Shown here piece by piece: positions 15,395-23,011 of a DNA stretch of 28,607 nt; the stretch's first letter is position 1; each line of letters begins with the position of its first letter. A program made the position numbers and the translations under genes. The stretch lies in the NCBI GenBank assembly GCA_004555655.1, contig SFHJ01000031.1, forward strand, positions 1 to 28,607, read 5' to 3'. Source of the stretch: Clostridiales bacterium (lineage in GTDB: Bacteria > Bacillota > Clostridia > Oscillospirales > Oscillospiraceae). A model generated the notes under the pieces. That model was not told where the DNA came from, did no database searches, and worked only from the letters and a program-made list of their open reading frames with translations.

Positions 15395-15423
15395 ATCATA
15401 CCGTATTTTTTCGCAGAAATCAA
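15395..15423 (-). promoter_or_regulatory. Promoter of metV-metF
   Basis: On the minus strand TTGATT (15423-15418) and TATGAT (15400-15395) have a 17-bp spacer. The leader to the start codon is about 80 nt; no S-box or other riboswitch core was seen in it. Confidence 0.72.
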
Positions 15424-15523
15424 CAGGAATCAACTGCAAGCCACGAAAAAATATTCCGTTTTTGTGTGCGTTGTGTTGGCTGCGCAGCGTATGAGTTTTT
15501 TCTCCCAACAGGCGGTTTTCTTA

Positions 15524-15552
15524 TTGAATTTGCGCAAAGACTCGTATATAAT
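15524..15552 (+). promoter_or_regulatory. Promoter of the minD-like gene
   Basis: TTGAAT at 15524-15529 and TATAAT at 15547-15552 have a 17-bp spacer; the start codon is at 15589. It is divergent from the metV promoter. Confidence 0.72.
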
Positions 15553-15588
15553 AGTCACAACTATTGGATTTGCGGAGGGTATCGCGGC

Positions 15589-16329
15589 ATGGCGCAGATC
15601 ATATCTGTCATCTCCGGCAAGGGCGGCACGGGCAAGAGCTCGCTGTGCGCGGCCATTGCGTCGTGCCTGGCCGTCGAGCGGCAGCGCGTTCTGTGCATCG
15701 ACTGCGATGTGGGCCTTCGCAATCTCGATATCCCGCTTGGCATGGCGGACGTGGCCTCGGTCACGTTTTCCAGCGTCATGCGCGGGGAATACGCCCTGTC
15801 CGATGCGCCTGTGCATCCGCAGATGCCCACACTGTCGCTTCTGACCGCGCCGGTCAGCGAGACGGCCGAGTCGCTTTCTGCCGGGCAGTTCGGCCGGATG
15901 CTGGAGGCGGCGGGCGAGGCGTTCGACTGGATCTTCCTCGATGCGCCCGCCGGTATCGGCGCGGGATTTCAGCTTGCCACGGCGTTTGCCGGTACCGCGC
16001 TCGTCGTGTGCGGCGGCGACCCGGCGGCCATGCGTGATGCGGCGCGCACAAGCGACCTCCTTCTGCAGCGCCGCGCCGGGATTGAGGCCAAGCTCATTGT
16101 CAACCGCGTGAGCGCGAAGCTCTACCGCCGGATGCGCGCGACGATCGACGACGTGATGGATGAGGTGGGGTTGCCGCTTCTCGGCATCGTGCCCGACGAC
16201 GCCAGCGTCACGCTCGCGGCCGCGGCCGGTACGCCGCTCATCATCTATACCCAGCAGGGCGCGGCTGAGGCCTGCGCCCATATCGCCAGCCGCCTGTGCG
16301 GCAGAAAAGCGCCGCTGATGCGTCTGTAG
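15589..16329 (+). CDS. minD: MinD-like septum-site ATPase
   Basis: The 246-aa protein is a deviant-Walker ATPase: SGKGGTGKSS (9-18) with signature Lys11, then the MinD hallmark CDVGLRNLD and FDWIFLDAPAGIGAG in Walker B position. MinD binds the membrane in its ATP dimer and places the division septum through MinC. The usual C-terminal amphipathic helix is short here (CGRKAPLMRL). The ATG at 15589 follows GCGGAGGG; the frame extending upstream is not coding. Neither minC nor minE is adjacent. In several clostridia the order minC-minD-minE-rodA-mgsA is found, so minD followed by mgsA looks like a reduced form of that cluster. This comparison is from memory. Confidence 0.82.
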   Translation: MAQIISVISGKGGTGKSSLCAAIASCLAVERQRVLCIDCDVGLRNLDIPLGMADVASVTFSSVMRGEYALSDAPVHPQMPTLSLLTAPVSETAESLSAGQFGRMLEAAGEAFDWIFLDAPAGIGAGFQLATAFAGTALVVCGGDPAAMRDAARTSDLLLQRRAGIEAKLIVNRVSAKLYRRMRATIDDVMDEVGLPLLGIVPDDASVTLAAAAGTPLIIYTQQGAAEACAHIASRLCGRKAPLMRL

Positions 16330-16363
16330 CCGCGGCAAATACGAAGGAAAAGGAGCTGCACGT

Positions 16364-16780
16364 ATGAATATCACCCTGATGGCGCATGACAAGAAAAAAG
16401 AGCTGATGGTTCAGTTCTGCACCGCATACAAAAGCATCCTCTCCCGGCACTCGCTTTCCGCTACGGCCGCGACGGGCCGTCTGGTCTCCGAGGCCACGGG
16501 ACTGCCCGTTTCGCTGTTCTTATCGAAAAACCAGGGCGGACACCAGCAGATCGACGCGCGCATCGCGTATAACGAAATTGACCTCGTGCTGATGTTCTCC
16601 GACCCCAACGACACCGATCCCTGGGAGGATCAGCGGCTCATCCGGACGCTGCATCTGTGCGACACATACAACGTGCCCTGCGCGACGAATCTGGCGTCGG
16701 CTGAAATGCTGATTTTGGGCCTGCAGCGCGGCGACCTCGACTGGCGCATGATGCTCAAGGCCAAGAAGAATATCCGCTGA
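16364..16780 (+). CDS. mgsA: Methylglyoxal synthase homologue, divergent active site
   Basis: The 138-aa protein keeps the family's frame: MAHDKKKELMVQF at 6-18, ATAATGRL, ARIAYNEIDLVLMF and NVPCATNLASAEMLI. Methylglyoxal synthase converts dihydroxyacetone phosphate to methylglyoxal and phosphate. The catalytic Asp (Asp71 in E. coli, in GGDQQ) is His60 here (GGHQQI). The SGPxGG phosphate loop reads SKNQGG, and the HxPD segment around E. coli His98-Asp101 is replaced by WEDQRL. Activity is therefore doubtful, and the protein may be repurposed. It follows minD by 34 bp and precedes the T-box leader. Confidence 0.78.
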   Translation: MNITLMAHDKKKELMVQFCTAYKSILSRHSLSATAATGRLVSEATGLPVSLFLSKNQGGHQQIDARIAYNEIDLVLMFSDPNDTDPWEDQRLIRTLHLCDTYNVPCATNLASAEMLILGLQRGDLDWRMMLKAKKNIR

Positions 16781-16790
16781 GAAAACCCGC

Positions 16791-17032
16791 CATGACGCGG
16801 AAGCAGTACCGCCTGCACGCCGATCAGAGAGGAAGCCAGTTTGCTGCAAGGCTTCTGCGGCGCAGGGCGCGAAGGACATCCGCCGAGCACGCGTATAAGG
16901 CTTTTGCCGAAATCGCCGGCCGCCGCACCGTTAGCGCGGAAAAAGGGAGGAAGGTTCCTCCGAATTTGGGTGGCACCACGAAGCATACCAGATGCTCTCG
17001 TCCCAATGCGTTGGGAGGAGAGCATCTTTTTT
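16791..17032 (+). ncRNA. T-box leader of hisS-aspS, specifier GAC (Asp)
   Basis: Stem I closes with GCGGA (16797-16801) and TCCGC (16879-16883). The 5' side of the specifier loop has AGTA, and the 3' side reads GAAGGACA (16871-16878), placing codon GAC (Asp) at 16875-16877 followed by the usual purine. AGAGAG and the hairpin 16832-16855 form the distal stem. Stem III is at 16946-16961. The T-box core GGGTGGCACCACG ends at 16980. Its bulge UGGC (16971-16974) fits a tRNA with discriminator G73, as in tRNA-Asp; tRNA-His has C73. The terminator (16990-17032) is a long stem with six T residues. Uncharged tRNA-Asp should cause read-through. No separate promoter was evident upstream; it may lie inside mgsA. 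Confidence 0.92.
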
Positions 17033-17093
17033 CGGAAAGGGCAGGGACCTTTTGCTTTGCATCGATTACCGAAAGGAAAGGAATACACATACC

Positions 17094-18443
17094 ATGGAAA
17101 AAATCAGACCGCACACGCTATCGGGCTTTATGGAGCTGCTGCCCGCGCCGCAGCTGCAGATGGAGGCCGTGATGCAGGTGCTGCGCGAGACCTACGCGCT
17201 CTACGGCTTTACGCCGCTCGACACCCCCGCGATTGAAGCGGCCGACGTGCTGCTGGCAAAGGGCGGCGGCGAGACGGAAAAGCAGATCTACCGCTTTCAG
17301 AAGGGCGACGGCGATCTTGCGCTGCGCTTTGATCTCACGGTACCGCTGGCAAAATACGTGGCGCTGCATTACAATGAGCTGACGTTCCCGTTCCGGCGCT
17401 ACCAGATCGGCAAGGTCTACCGCGGCGAGCGCGCCCAGCGCGGCCGCTTCCGGGAGTTCTATCAGGCCGACATCGACGTCATCGGCGACGGCAGGCTGTC
17501 GGTTGCGAACGAGGCCGAGATCCCGTCGGTGATTTACCGCACGTTCTCGCGGCTGGGCCTGAAGCGCTTCCAGATCCGCGTGAATAACCGCAAGATTTTA
17601 AACGGCTTCTACGCCATGCTGGGACTCGGTGAAAAGTCCGGGGATATCATGCGCGCGGTGGACAAGCTGGACAAGATCGGCCCGGAGAAGCTGAAGGCCA
17701 TTTTGCTGGACGACTGCGGCCTGACGGAGGCGCAGGCGGACGAGATCCTCTCGTTTATCACCATCCGCGGCACGAACGCAGAGGTGCTTTCCGCGCTTGA
17801 GGGCTACCGGGGCAGAAACGAGACGCTTGACCTCGGCCTTGACGAGCTGCGCGCCGTGACGCAGTACCTCTCCGCCTTCGGCGTGCCGGAGGAGAATTTT
17901 GCCGTCGATCTGACGATTGCGCGCGGCCTTGACTACTACACCGGCACGGTGTATGAGACGACGCTGCTCGACCACCCGGAGATCGGCTCCGTCTGCTCGG
18001 GCGGGCGGTATGACAATCTGGCGGAATACTATACCGACCGGCAGCTGCCCGGTGTGGGCATCTCCATCGGATTGACCAGGCTGTTCTACGTCCTCAATGA
18101 GCAAAATATGCTCGCAGCGGGCCACGACAGCCCGGCCGACGTACTCATTGTGCCGATGACGGACGACCTCGGACCGGCCGTGAGGCTTGCCACCGGCCTG
18201 CGCGAAGCGGGCGTGCGCGCGCAGCTGTACACCGAGAACAGGAAGTTCAAGCAGAAGATCCAGTACGCCGACAAGCTGCATATTCCGTTCGTGGCCTTTT
18301 TGGGCGAGGACGAGATCGCGGCAGGCACCGTGTCGGTCAAGCGCCTTGCCACGGCGGAGCAGCAGACGCTCCGGCCGGAGGATGCGGCAAAGCTGATCCT
18401 TGCCGCCGCGCAGGATGCAAAGAAGCAGACAATTTTGAAGTAA
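17094..18443 (+). CDS. hisS: Histidyl-tRNA synthetase
   Basis: The 449-aa class II synthetase charges tRNA-His. Visible motifs are the start of the catalytic core (RPHTLSGFMELLP), LRFDLTVPLAKYVA at 78-90, motif 2 (YRGERAQRGRFREFYQADID, 109-128), the histidine-A motif ARGLDYYTGTVYE near 276-288, GGRYDNLAE, and motif 3 GVGISIGLTRL. The anticodon-binding domain occupies about 350-449. The ATG at 17094 lies after AAAGGAAAGG at a slightly long distance. Upstream in-frame ATG at 16992 lies in the terminator stem of the leader and is excluded. It heads the hisS-aspS operon. Confidence 0.97.
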   Translation: MEKIRPHTLSGFMELLPAPQLQMEAVMQVLRETYALYGFTPLDTPAIEAADVLLAKGGGETEKQIYRFQKGDGDLALRFDLTVPLAKYVALHYNELTFPFRRYQIGKVYRGERAQRGRFREFYQADIDVIGDGRLSVANEAEIPSVIYRTFSRLGLKRFQIRVNNRKILNGFYAMLGLGEKSGDIMRAVDKLDKIGPEKLKAILLDDCGLTEAQADEILSFITIRGTNAEVLSALEGYRGRNETLDLGLDELRAVTQYLSAFGVPEENFAVDLTIARGLDYYTGTVYETTLLDHPEIGSVCSGGRYDNLAEYYTDRQLPGVGISIGLTRLFYVLNEQNMLAAGHDSPADVLIVPMTDDLGPAVRLATGLREAGVRAQLYTENRKFKQKIQYADKLHIPFVAFLGEDEIAAGTVSVKRLATAEQQTLRPEDAAKLILAAAQDAKKQTILK

Positions 18444-18475
18444 TATGCTACACAGATAAAAGGAAGGTCAAAACT

Positions 18476-20254
18476 ATGATGCAGTCCAGAACCCATACCT
18501 GCGGCCAGCTGCGGCTGGAAAACGTGGGCGAGCATGTCACGCTCTCCGGCTTTATGGAGAACGTCCGCGTCGTCGGCGCAAACCTCGCGTTCGTGATCCT
18601 GCGCGACTTCTACGGCACGACGCAGATCGTCATCGAGACCGAGCAGATGATGAACGTGGTCAAGCCCCTCAACAAGGAATCCACCATCTGCGTCACCGGT
18701 GTGGTGCGCGAGCGGGCCAGCAAGAACCCGAAGCTCCCCACGGGTGAGATCGAGGTCGTGCCGGAGAAAATTGAAGTACTCGGCCGCTGCCGCTACAACG
18801 AGCTGCCGTTTGAAATCAACCGCAGCCGCGAGGCCGACGAGACGGTGCGCCTCAAATACCGCTATCTCGACCTGAGAAACCCCGCCGTCAAAAATAACAT
18901 CATTCTCCGCTGCAATGTCATCGCCGCGCTGCGCAAGGCCATGATGGAGCACGATTTCATGGAGATTACCACGCCCATTCTGACGGCCTCCAGTCCCGAG
19001 GGCGCGCGCGACTATCTCGTGCCTGCCAGAAAGCACCCCGGCAAGTTCTACGCCCTGCCGCAGGCGCCGCAGCAGTTCAAGCAGCTTTTAATGGCCTCGG
19101 GCATCGACCGCTACTTCCAGATCGCGCCCTGCTTCCGCGATGAGGATGCGCGCGGCGACCGCAGCCCCGGTGAGTTCTATCAGCTCGATATGGAGATGGC
19201 GTTTGCCTCGCAAGACGACGTGTTCGCCATTTTAGAGGATGTGCTGCCGCCCATCTTCGCCAAATACGGCAAGTACAACGTCGCGTCCAGCGCGCCGTTC
19301 CGCCGCATTTCGTTCAATGACGCGCTCGAGACCTACGGCTCGGACAAGCCCGACCTGCGCATCGACCTCGTCTGCCAGGACATGACCGCGCTCGTCGCGG
19401 GCAGTGAATTTGCGCCCTTCGCTGACGGCAACACCGTCAAGGCCATCGTGGTCACGGGCTGCGAGCTGACGAGAAAGCAGATCGACAAGCTCTGCGCCGA
19501 CGTGGAGGTGCAGGCCGGTCAGAAGCCCTACTGGTTCAAGGTCGAGGCCGACGGCGCGTTTGCCGGCGGTATCGCCAAGTTCGTCCAGCCCAACAATGCC
19601 GCCATCACCGCGGCGCTCGGACTCACGCCCGGCTGCTTTGTCGGCGTGAGTGCCGGTAAGAAGGGCGCAGCGCAGAAGACGGCCGGCGTTCTGCGCAAGA
19701 TGCTCGGCGCTGCCGTGCCGGGCCATATGGACAGGGAGCGCTACGAGTTCTGCTGGGTCGTCGACTTCCCGATGTACGAGATCGGCGAGGAGTCCGGCGA
19801 ACTGGAGTTCTGCCACAACCCGTTCTCGATGCCGGGCGGCGGCGCGGAAACGCTCGACAAGGCCATCGCGGGCGAGATCGACCCGCTCACCATCACCGCG
19901 CAGCAGTACGACCTCGTCTGCAACGGCGTGGAGCTGTCCTCCGGCGCGGTCCGGAACCACGACCCCGAGATCATGATCAAGGCGTTCCAGCTTGTGCGTC
20001 TGGGCGAGGACGATGTGAAGAGCAAGTTCCCCGCCATGTACAACGCCTTCTGCTACGGCGCGCCGCCCCATGCCGGCATCGCCCCGGGCGTTGACCGTAT
20101 GGTCATGCTGCTGGCCGGCGAGGAGTCGATCCGCGAGATCATCCCGTTCCCGATGAACAAGAACGCGCAGGATATCCTCATGGGCGCGCCCAGCGAGGTC
20201 ACGCAGAAGCAGCTCGATGAGCTGCACATCGCCGTCACTGCCAAAGAAGAGTGA
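18476..20254 (+). CDS. aspS: Aspartyl-tRNA synthetase, bacterial type with insertion domain
   Basis: The 592-aa class IIb synthetase charges tRNA-Asp (and possibly tRNA-Asn). An N-terminal OB-fold anticodon domain spans about 19-105 (VTLSGFMENVRVVG). The catalytic core has ITTPILTASSPEGARDYLVP, motif 2 FRDEDARGDRSPGEFYQLD around Arg221 and motif 3 GIAPGVDRMVMLLAGEES. The long insert between them is the bacterial GAD domain. The DRSPGEFYQLD form of motif 2 and the FPMNKNAQDILMGAPSEV ending are the variant also seen in alphaproteobacterial-type enzymes, not the E. coli form; this is from memory. It follows hisS by 32 bp with AAGGAAGG as binding site. Confidence 0.97.
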   Translation: MMQSRTHTCGQLRLENVGEHVTLSGFMENVRVVGANLAFVILRDFYGTTQIVIETEQMMNVVKPLNKESTICVTGVVRERASKNPKLPTGEIEVVPEKIEVLGRCRYNELPFEINRSREADETVRLKYRYLDLRNPAVKNNIILRCNVIAALRKAMMEHDFMEITTPILTASSPEGARDYLVPARKHPGKFYALPQAPQQFKQLLMASGIDRYFQIAPCFRDEDARGDRSPGEFYQLDMEMAFASQDDVFAILEDVLPPIFAKYGKYNVASSAPFRRISFNDALETYGSDKPDLRIDLVCQDMTALVAGSEFAPFADGNTVKAIVVTGCELTRKQIDKLCADVEVQAGQKPYWFKVEADGAFAGGIAKFVQPNNAAITAALGLTPGCFVGVSAGKKGAAQKTAGVLRKMLGAAVPGHMDRERYEFCWVVDFPMYEIGEESGELEFCHNPFSMPGGGAETLDKAIAGEIDPLTITAQQYDLVCNGVELSSGAVRNHDPEIMIKAFQLVRLGEDDVKSKFPAMYNAFCYGAPPHAGIAPGVDRMVMLLAGEESIREIIPFPMNKNAQDILMGAPSEVTQKQLDELHIAVTAKEE

Positions 20255-20269
20255 TCAGAATACGCATAA

Positions 20270-20296
20270 AAATGGCTGTCCGCCGGACAGCCATTT
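20270..20296 (+). terminator. Terminator hairpin after aspS
   Basis: AAATGGCTGTCC at 20270-20281 pairs with GGACAGCCATTT at 20285-20296. As at the CDF gene, repeat copy C begins with the last two T residues of this stem. Confidence 0.7.
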
Positions 20297-20344
20297 CAGC
20301 GTGTCGAAAAAGCCTCGCAGAGTTTCGCGCCCGCAGGCGCGAAA
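20295..20344. repeat. Dispersed palindromic repeat, copy C (right arm interrupted)
   Basis: These 50 bp are identical to 13556-13605. After the shared GGCGCGAAA the sequence departs from copy B. A different hairpin follows (20354-20385), and then GAGAGGCTTT near 20385-20394, which resembles the end of the missing right arm. Copy C looks like copy B with part of the right arm replaced. Confidence 0.88.
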
Positions 20345-20353
20345 TAATGCAAA

Positions 20354-20462
20354 CCAAATCACGACTGTGCTCAGTCGTGATTTGGAGAGGCTTTGGCGGA
20401 CAGCTTGTGCGCGCAGCAGGCCGCGGCCTGTTGTCGAAAAACTCCAAAGGAGTTTTTCGACA
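20354..20462. other. Stacked perfect hairpins in the aspS-nifS gap
   Basis: CCAAATCACGACTG at 20354-20367 pairs with CAGTCGTGATTTGG at 20372-20385. CAGGCC/GGCCTG forms a small stem near 20417-20430. TGTCGAAAAACTCC at 20432-20445 pairs with GGAGTTTTTCGACA at 20449-20462. The last begins with TGTCGAAAAA, the same ten bases that precede the arm in repeat copies B and C. No gene is seen in this gap. Confidence 0.65.
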
Positions 20463-20467
20463 GCCTC

Positions 20468-20504
20468 AACAGGGCTCCCCATGGCAAGGGGAGCCCTGTT
20501 TTTT
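20468..20504 (+). terminator. Strong terminator of the hisS-aspS operon
   Basis: AACAGGGCTCCCC at 20468-20480 pairs with GGGGAGCCCTGTT at 20488-20500, followed by TTTT. It abuts the stop codon of the convergent cysteine desulfurase gene at 20506. Confidence 0.85.
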
Positions 20505-20505
20505 G

Positions 20506-21621
20506 TCAGCCCCCCAAAACGCGTTTGGCCTCGCGCAGCGCGCAGCAGAGCGCATAAACGTCCTGTTCGGTGTTTTCCTCCGAGAACGACACGCGGATGG
20601 AGCCGTCGATCACGGCGGGCGGCAGGCGCATGGCCTCGAGCACATGGCTGCGGTGGCCCTTGGCGCAGGCAGAGCCTGCGGAAACGTAGATGCCGCGGTC
20701 CTGCAGGCAGTTGATGACGCCCTGTGAGCGAAGGCCCGGCAGAGACAGGCTCACGATGTGCGGCGCTTCGCCGCTGCCGATGAGAACAAGGCCGTCGATT
20801 TTGGAAAGCTCCTGTCGCGCCAGGTCGCGCAGGCCCGCCATGTGTGAAAGAGAGGCGGGATCAAACTGCGCGCACGCCGCGCCGAAGCCGCAGACGGCGG
20901 GCAGATTTTCCGTGCCCGAGCGGAGGTTGCTCTCCTGCCCGCCGCCAAGAATGTAGGGCGGCAGCGTGAGGTTCGGGCGGATGTAGAGCGCGCCCACGCC
21001 CTTGCCGGCGTGGATTTTATGGCCGGAGACGGAGATCATGTCCGCGCCGAGCGTTTTTGCCTTGAAGGGAACCTTCAAAAAGCCCTGTACCGCGTCGGTG
21101 TGAAACAGTGCCAGCGGGCTCACGCGGTGCGTCAGGCGCGCCATGTCGGAAATCTGCATCACTGCGCCGGTCTCGTTGTTGACCATCATGATGCTGACAA
21201 GAATCGTGTCTGGCCGCAGCGCGGCCCTGAGCGCGTCCGGCGTGACTGCGCCTGACGCGTCCGGCTGCAGGTACGTCACGTCAAAGCCGCGTGATTCGAG
21301 CTTCTGCATCGGGTGCAGCACCGCGTGGTGCTCGACGGCGGTGGTGATGATGTGCCTGCCGCGCTTGCCAAGGCGCTCGGCGGCTGAGAAAATGGCCCAG
21401 TTGTCGGCCTCGGTGCCGCCGGAGGTGAAAAAGACGCGGTTCGGCTCGGCGCCGAGTGCGGCGGCCACCTGCGCGCGCGCCTGCGTAAGCCGCCTGCCCG
21501 CGGCGATGCCCAGCGCATGCACCGACGAGGGGTTGCCCCAGTCGGCGGTCAAGAGCTCCGTCATGGTTTCAACGCAGGCGGCACACGGTTTTGTGGTTGC
21601 AGAGTTGTCCAGATAAATCAT
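20506..21621 (-). CDS. Cysteine desulfurase, NifS/IscS family
   Basis: The 371-aa PLP enzyme takes sulfur from cysteine and passes it to acceptor proteins for Fe-S clusters or tRNA thiolation. It begins MIYLDNSATT and has His99 over the cofactor (TAVEHHAVL), Asp176/Gln179 (HTDAVQG), Lys202 as Schiff-base lysine (SGHKIHAGKG) and Cys319 in the mobile loop (VSAGSACAKG). No scaffold IscU or SufU gene is adjacent. It is 20 bp after mnmE, so it may supply sulfur for 2-thiouridine at the same wobble position that MnmE modifies. The ATG at 21621 follows GAGG. Confidence 0.92.
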   Translation of the reverse strand: MIYLDNSATTKPCAACVETMTELLTADWGNPSSVHALGIAAGRRLTQARAQVAAALGAEPNRVFFTSGGTEADNWAIFSAAERLGKRGRHIITTAVEHHAVLHPMQKLESRGFDVTYLQPDASGAVTPDALRAALRPDTILVSIMMVNNETGAVMQISDMARLTHRVSPLALFHTDAVQGFLKVPFKAKTLGADMISVSGHKIHAGKGVGALYIRPNLTLPPYILGGGQESNLRSGTENLPAVCGFGAACAQFDPASLSHMAGLRDLARQELSKIDGLVLIGSGEAPHIVSLSLPGLRSQGVINCLQDRGIYVSAGSACAKGHRSHVLEAMRLPPAVIDGSIRVSFSEENTEQDVYALCCALREAKRVLGG

Positions 21622-21641
21622 AGAATTGCCTCGAATTGTGG

Positions 21642-23003
21642 TTATTTGCCGACGCAGAAGCGCTCGAAAATGCGGTTCGTGATATCCTCACGGACGACGC
21701 GGCCTGTGAGCTCGCCGAGCGCCGTCATGGCGGCCTCGGCGTCCAGCAGCACCGCATCGGGCGTCATGCCGGCGCGAAGTGACGCGAGCGATGCATCGAG
21801 CGATGCGGCAGCGCGGCGGGCCGCGTCGATTTGCCGGGTGTTCGTGAGGAGCGAGCCGTCGCAGGGCGTGTCGTCGGGGAAGATCATGTCCACGGCCTGC
21901 TCCAAAAGGTCTAACCCCTCGCCCGTCCTGGCGGACAGCGGCACGACGCAGGAAAACGGCAGGTCGGACGGGGAAATGACACAGCCAAGGTCGGTCTTGC
22001 TGATGACAGCTATGGCCTCGCCTGCTTCAAGCGCTAACTCCATCGCGCGATGGTCCTCCTGCGTCATGGGCTTGCTGCCGTCGACGACGAAAATGGCGAG
22101 GTCGCAGGCGGAAATGGCCTCGGCGCTGCGCAAAACGCCCTGCCGCTCGATCTCGTTATCCGTTTCGCGGATGCCGGCGGTGTCACAAAGACGCAGAAGG
22201 TGGCGGCCCAGCGTTACGGACTGCTCGACCGTATCGCGCGTGGTACCGGGGATGTCGGTGACGATCACGCGCTGAAAGCCTGCCAACAGGTTGAGCAGGC
22301 TCGATTTTCCCGCGTTGGGGCTGCCCACGATGGCCGCGCGCACGCCGGAGGAAATGAAGCGGCCGCGTCTGGCCGTATCGAGCAGCGCCGAAAGCGCGCC
22401 GCGTGCTTCGGCAAGCGTCTTTTCGGCTTCTTCAATCTCAAACGGCTCGAGCAGCTCATCGGGATAGTCGAGGATGGCGTGAAAATGGGAAAGCAGGTCT
22501 GTGAGAGCGTCGTAGATGGGGCCGATGCGCGCGCCGATGGCGCCCGAGAGCTGCCCGGCGGCGTTGGCCGCGGCCGCGGCGGTGGGCGCGTCGATGAGGT
22601 CGATCACGGCCTCGGCCTGTGTGAGATCGAGCCGCCCGTTCAAAAACGCGCGGCGGGTGAACTCGCCCGGCCCCGCCTGACGAAAGCCCGCGGCAAAGAG
22701 CGACTCCAAGGCCGCCGTGAGCGCGGCGGGCGAGCCGTGGCACTGAAACTCCGCCGTGTCCTCGCCGGTATATGACGCGGGCGCGCGGGAAATGAATGCC
22801 AGACACTGGTCGACGGGCCGGCGCTGCGCGTCATAGAGCGTGCCCAGCACGAGCCTGCGGTCGGGCGTATCGGAAAGCGGTTTGCCGGACATGGGAGAAA
22901 AGACCGCCCCGGCGGCCTCAATGCAGCCCGCGCCGGACATGCGGATGACACCGATGCCCGAGCGGACAAGCCCCGTGGCGATGGCGCAGATCATATCAGA
23001 CAT
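21642..23003 (-). CDS. mnmE: tRNA uridine-5-carboxymethylaminomethyl modification GTPase MnmE
   Basis: The 453-aa protein, with MnmG, modifies wobble U34 in tRNAs. The N-terminal THF-binding domain starts MICAIATGLVRSGIGVIRMSG. The central helical domain carries FTRRAFLNGRLDLTQAEAV. The G domain has G1 GSPNAGKS (227-234), G2 TDIPGTTRD (249-257), G3 DTAG (274-277) and G4-like ISKTD. The protein ends FCVGK, a variant of the conserved C-terminal CIGK. The ATG at 23003 follows GAGGTG, 8 bp after the racemase stop. It is detached here from its common partners mnmG, jag and yidC. Confidence 0.96.
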   Translation of the reverse strand: MSDMICAIATGLVRSGIGVIRMSGAGCIEAAGAVFSPMSGKPLSDTPDRRLVLGTLYDAQRRPVDQCLAFISRAPASYTGEDTAEFQCHGSPAALTAALESLFAAGFRQAGPGEFTRRAFLNGRLDLTQAEAVIDLIDAPTAAAAANAAGQLSGAIGARIGPIYDALTDLLSHFHAILDYPDELLEPFEIEEAEKTLAEARGALSALLDTARRGRFISSGVRAAIVGSPNAGKSSLLNLLAGFQRVIVTDIPGTTRDTVEQSVTLGRHLLRLCDTAGIRETDNEIERQGVLRSAEAISACDLAIFVVDGSKPMTQEDHRAMELALEAGEAIAVISKTDLGCVISPSDLPFSCVVPLSARTGEGLDLLEQAVDMIFPDDTPCDGSLLTNTRQIDAARRAAASLDASLASLRAGMTPDAVLLDAEAAMTALGELTGRVVREDITNRIFERFCVGK

Positions 23004-23011
23004 GGCGCACC

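Noticed and set aside
16888..16890. CAC triplet after CCGAG in the T-box leader as a His specifier
   Set aside because: It lies outside stem I, after the closing helix GCGGA/TCCGC. The specifier loop itself shows GAC, and the UGGC bulge also argues against tRNA-His.
13556..20344. Repeats as a CRISPR array
   Set aside because: Copies are thousands of bases apart, palindromic over their whole length and tied to gene ends; there are no spacers and no cas genes.
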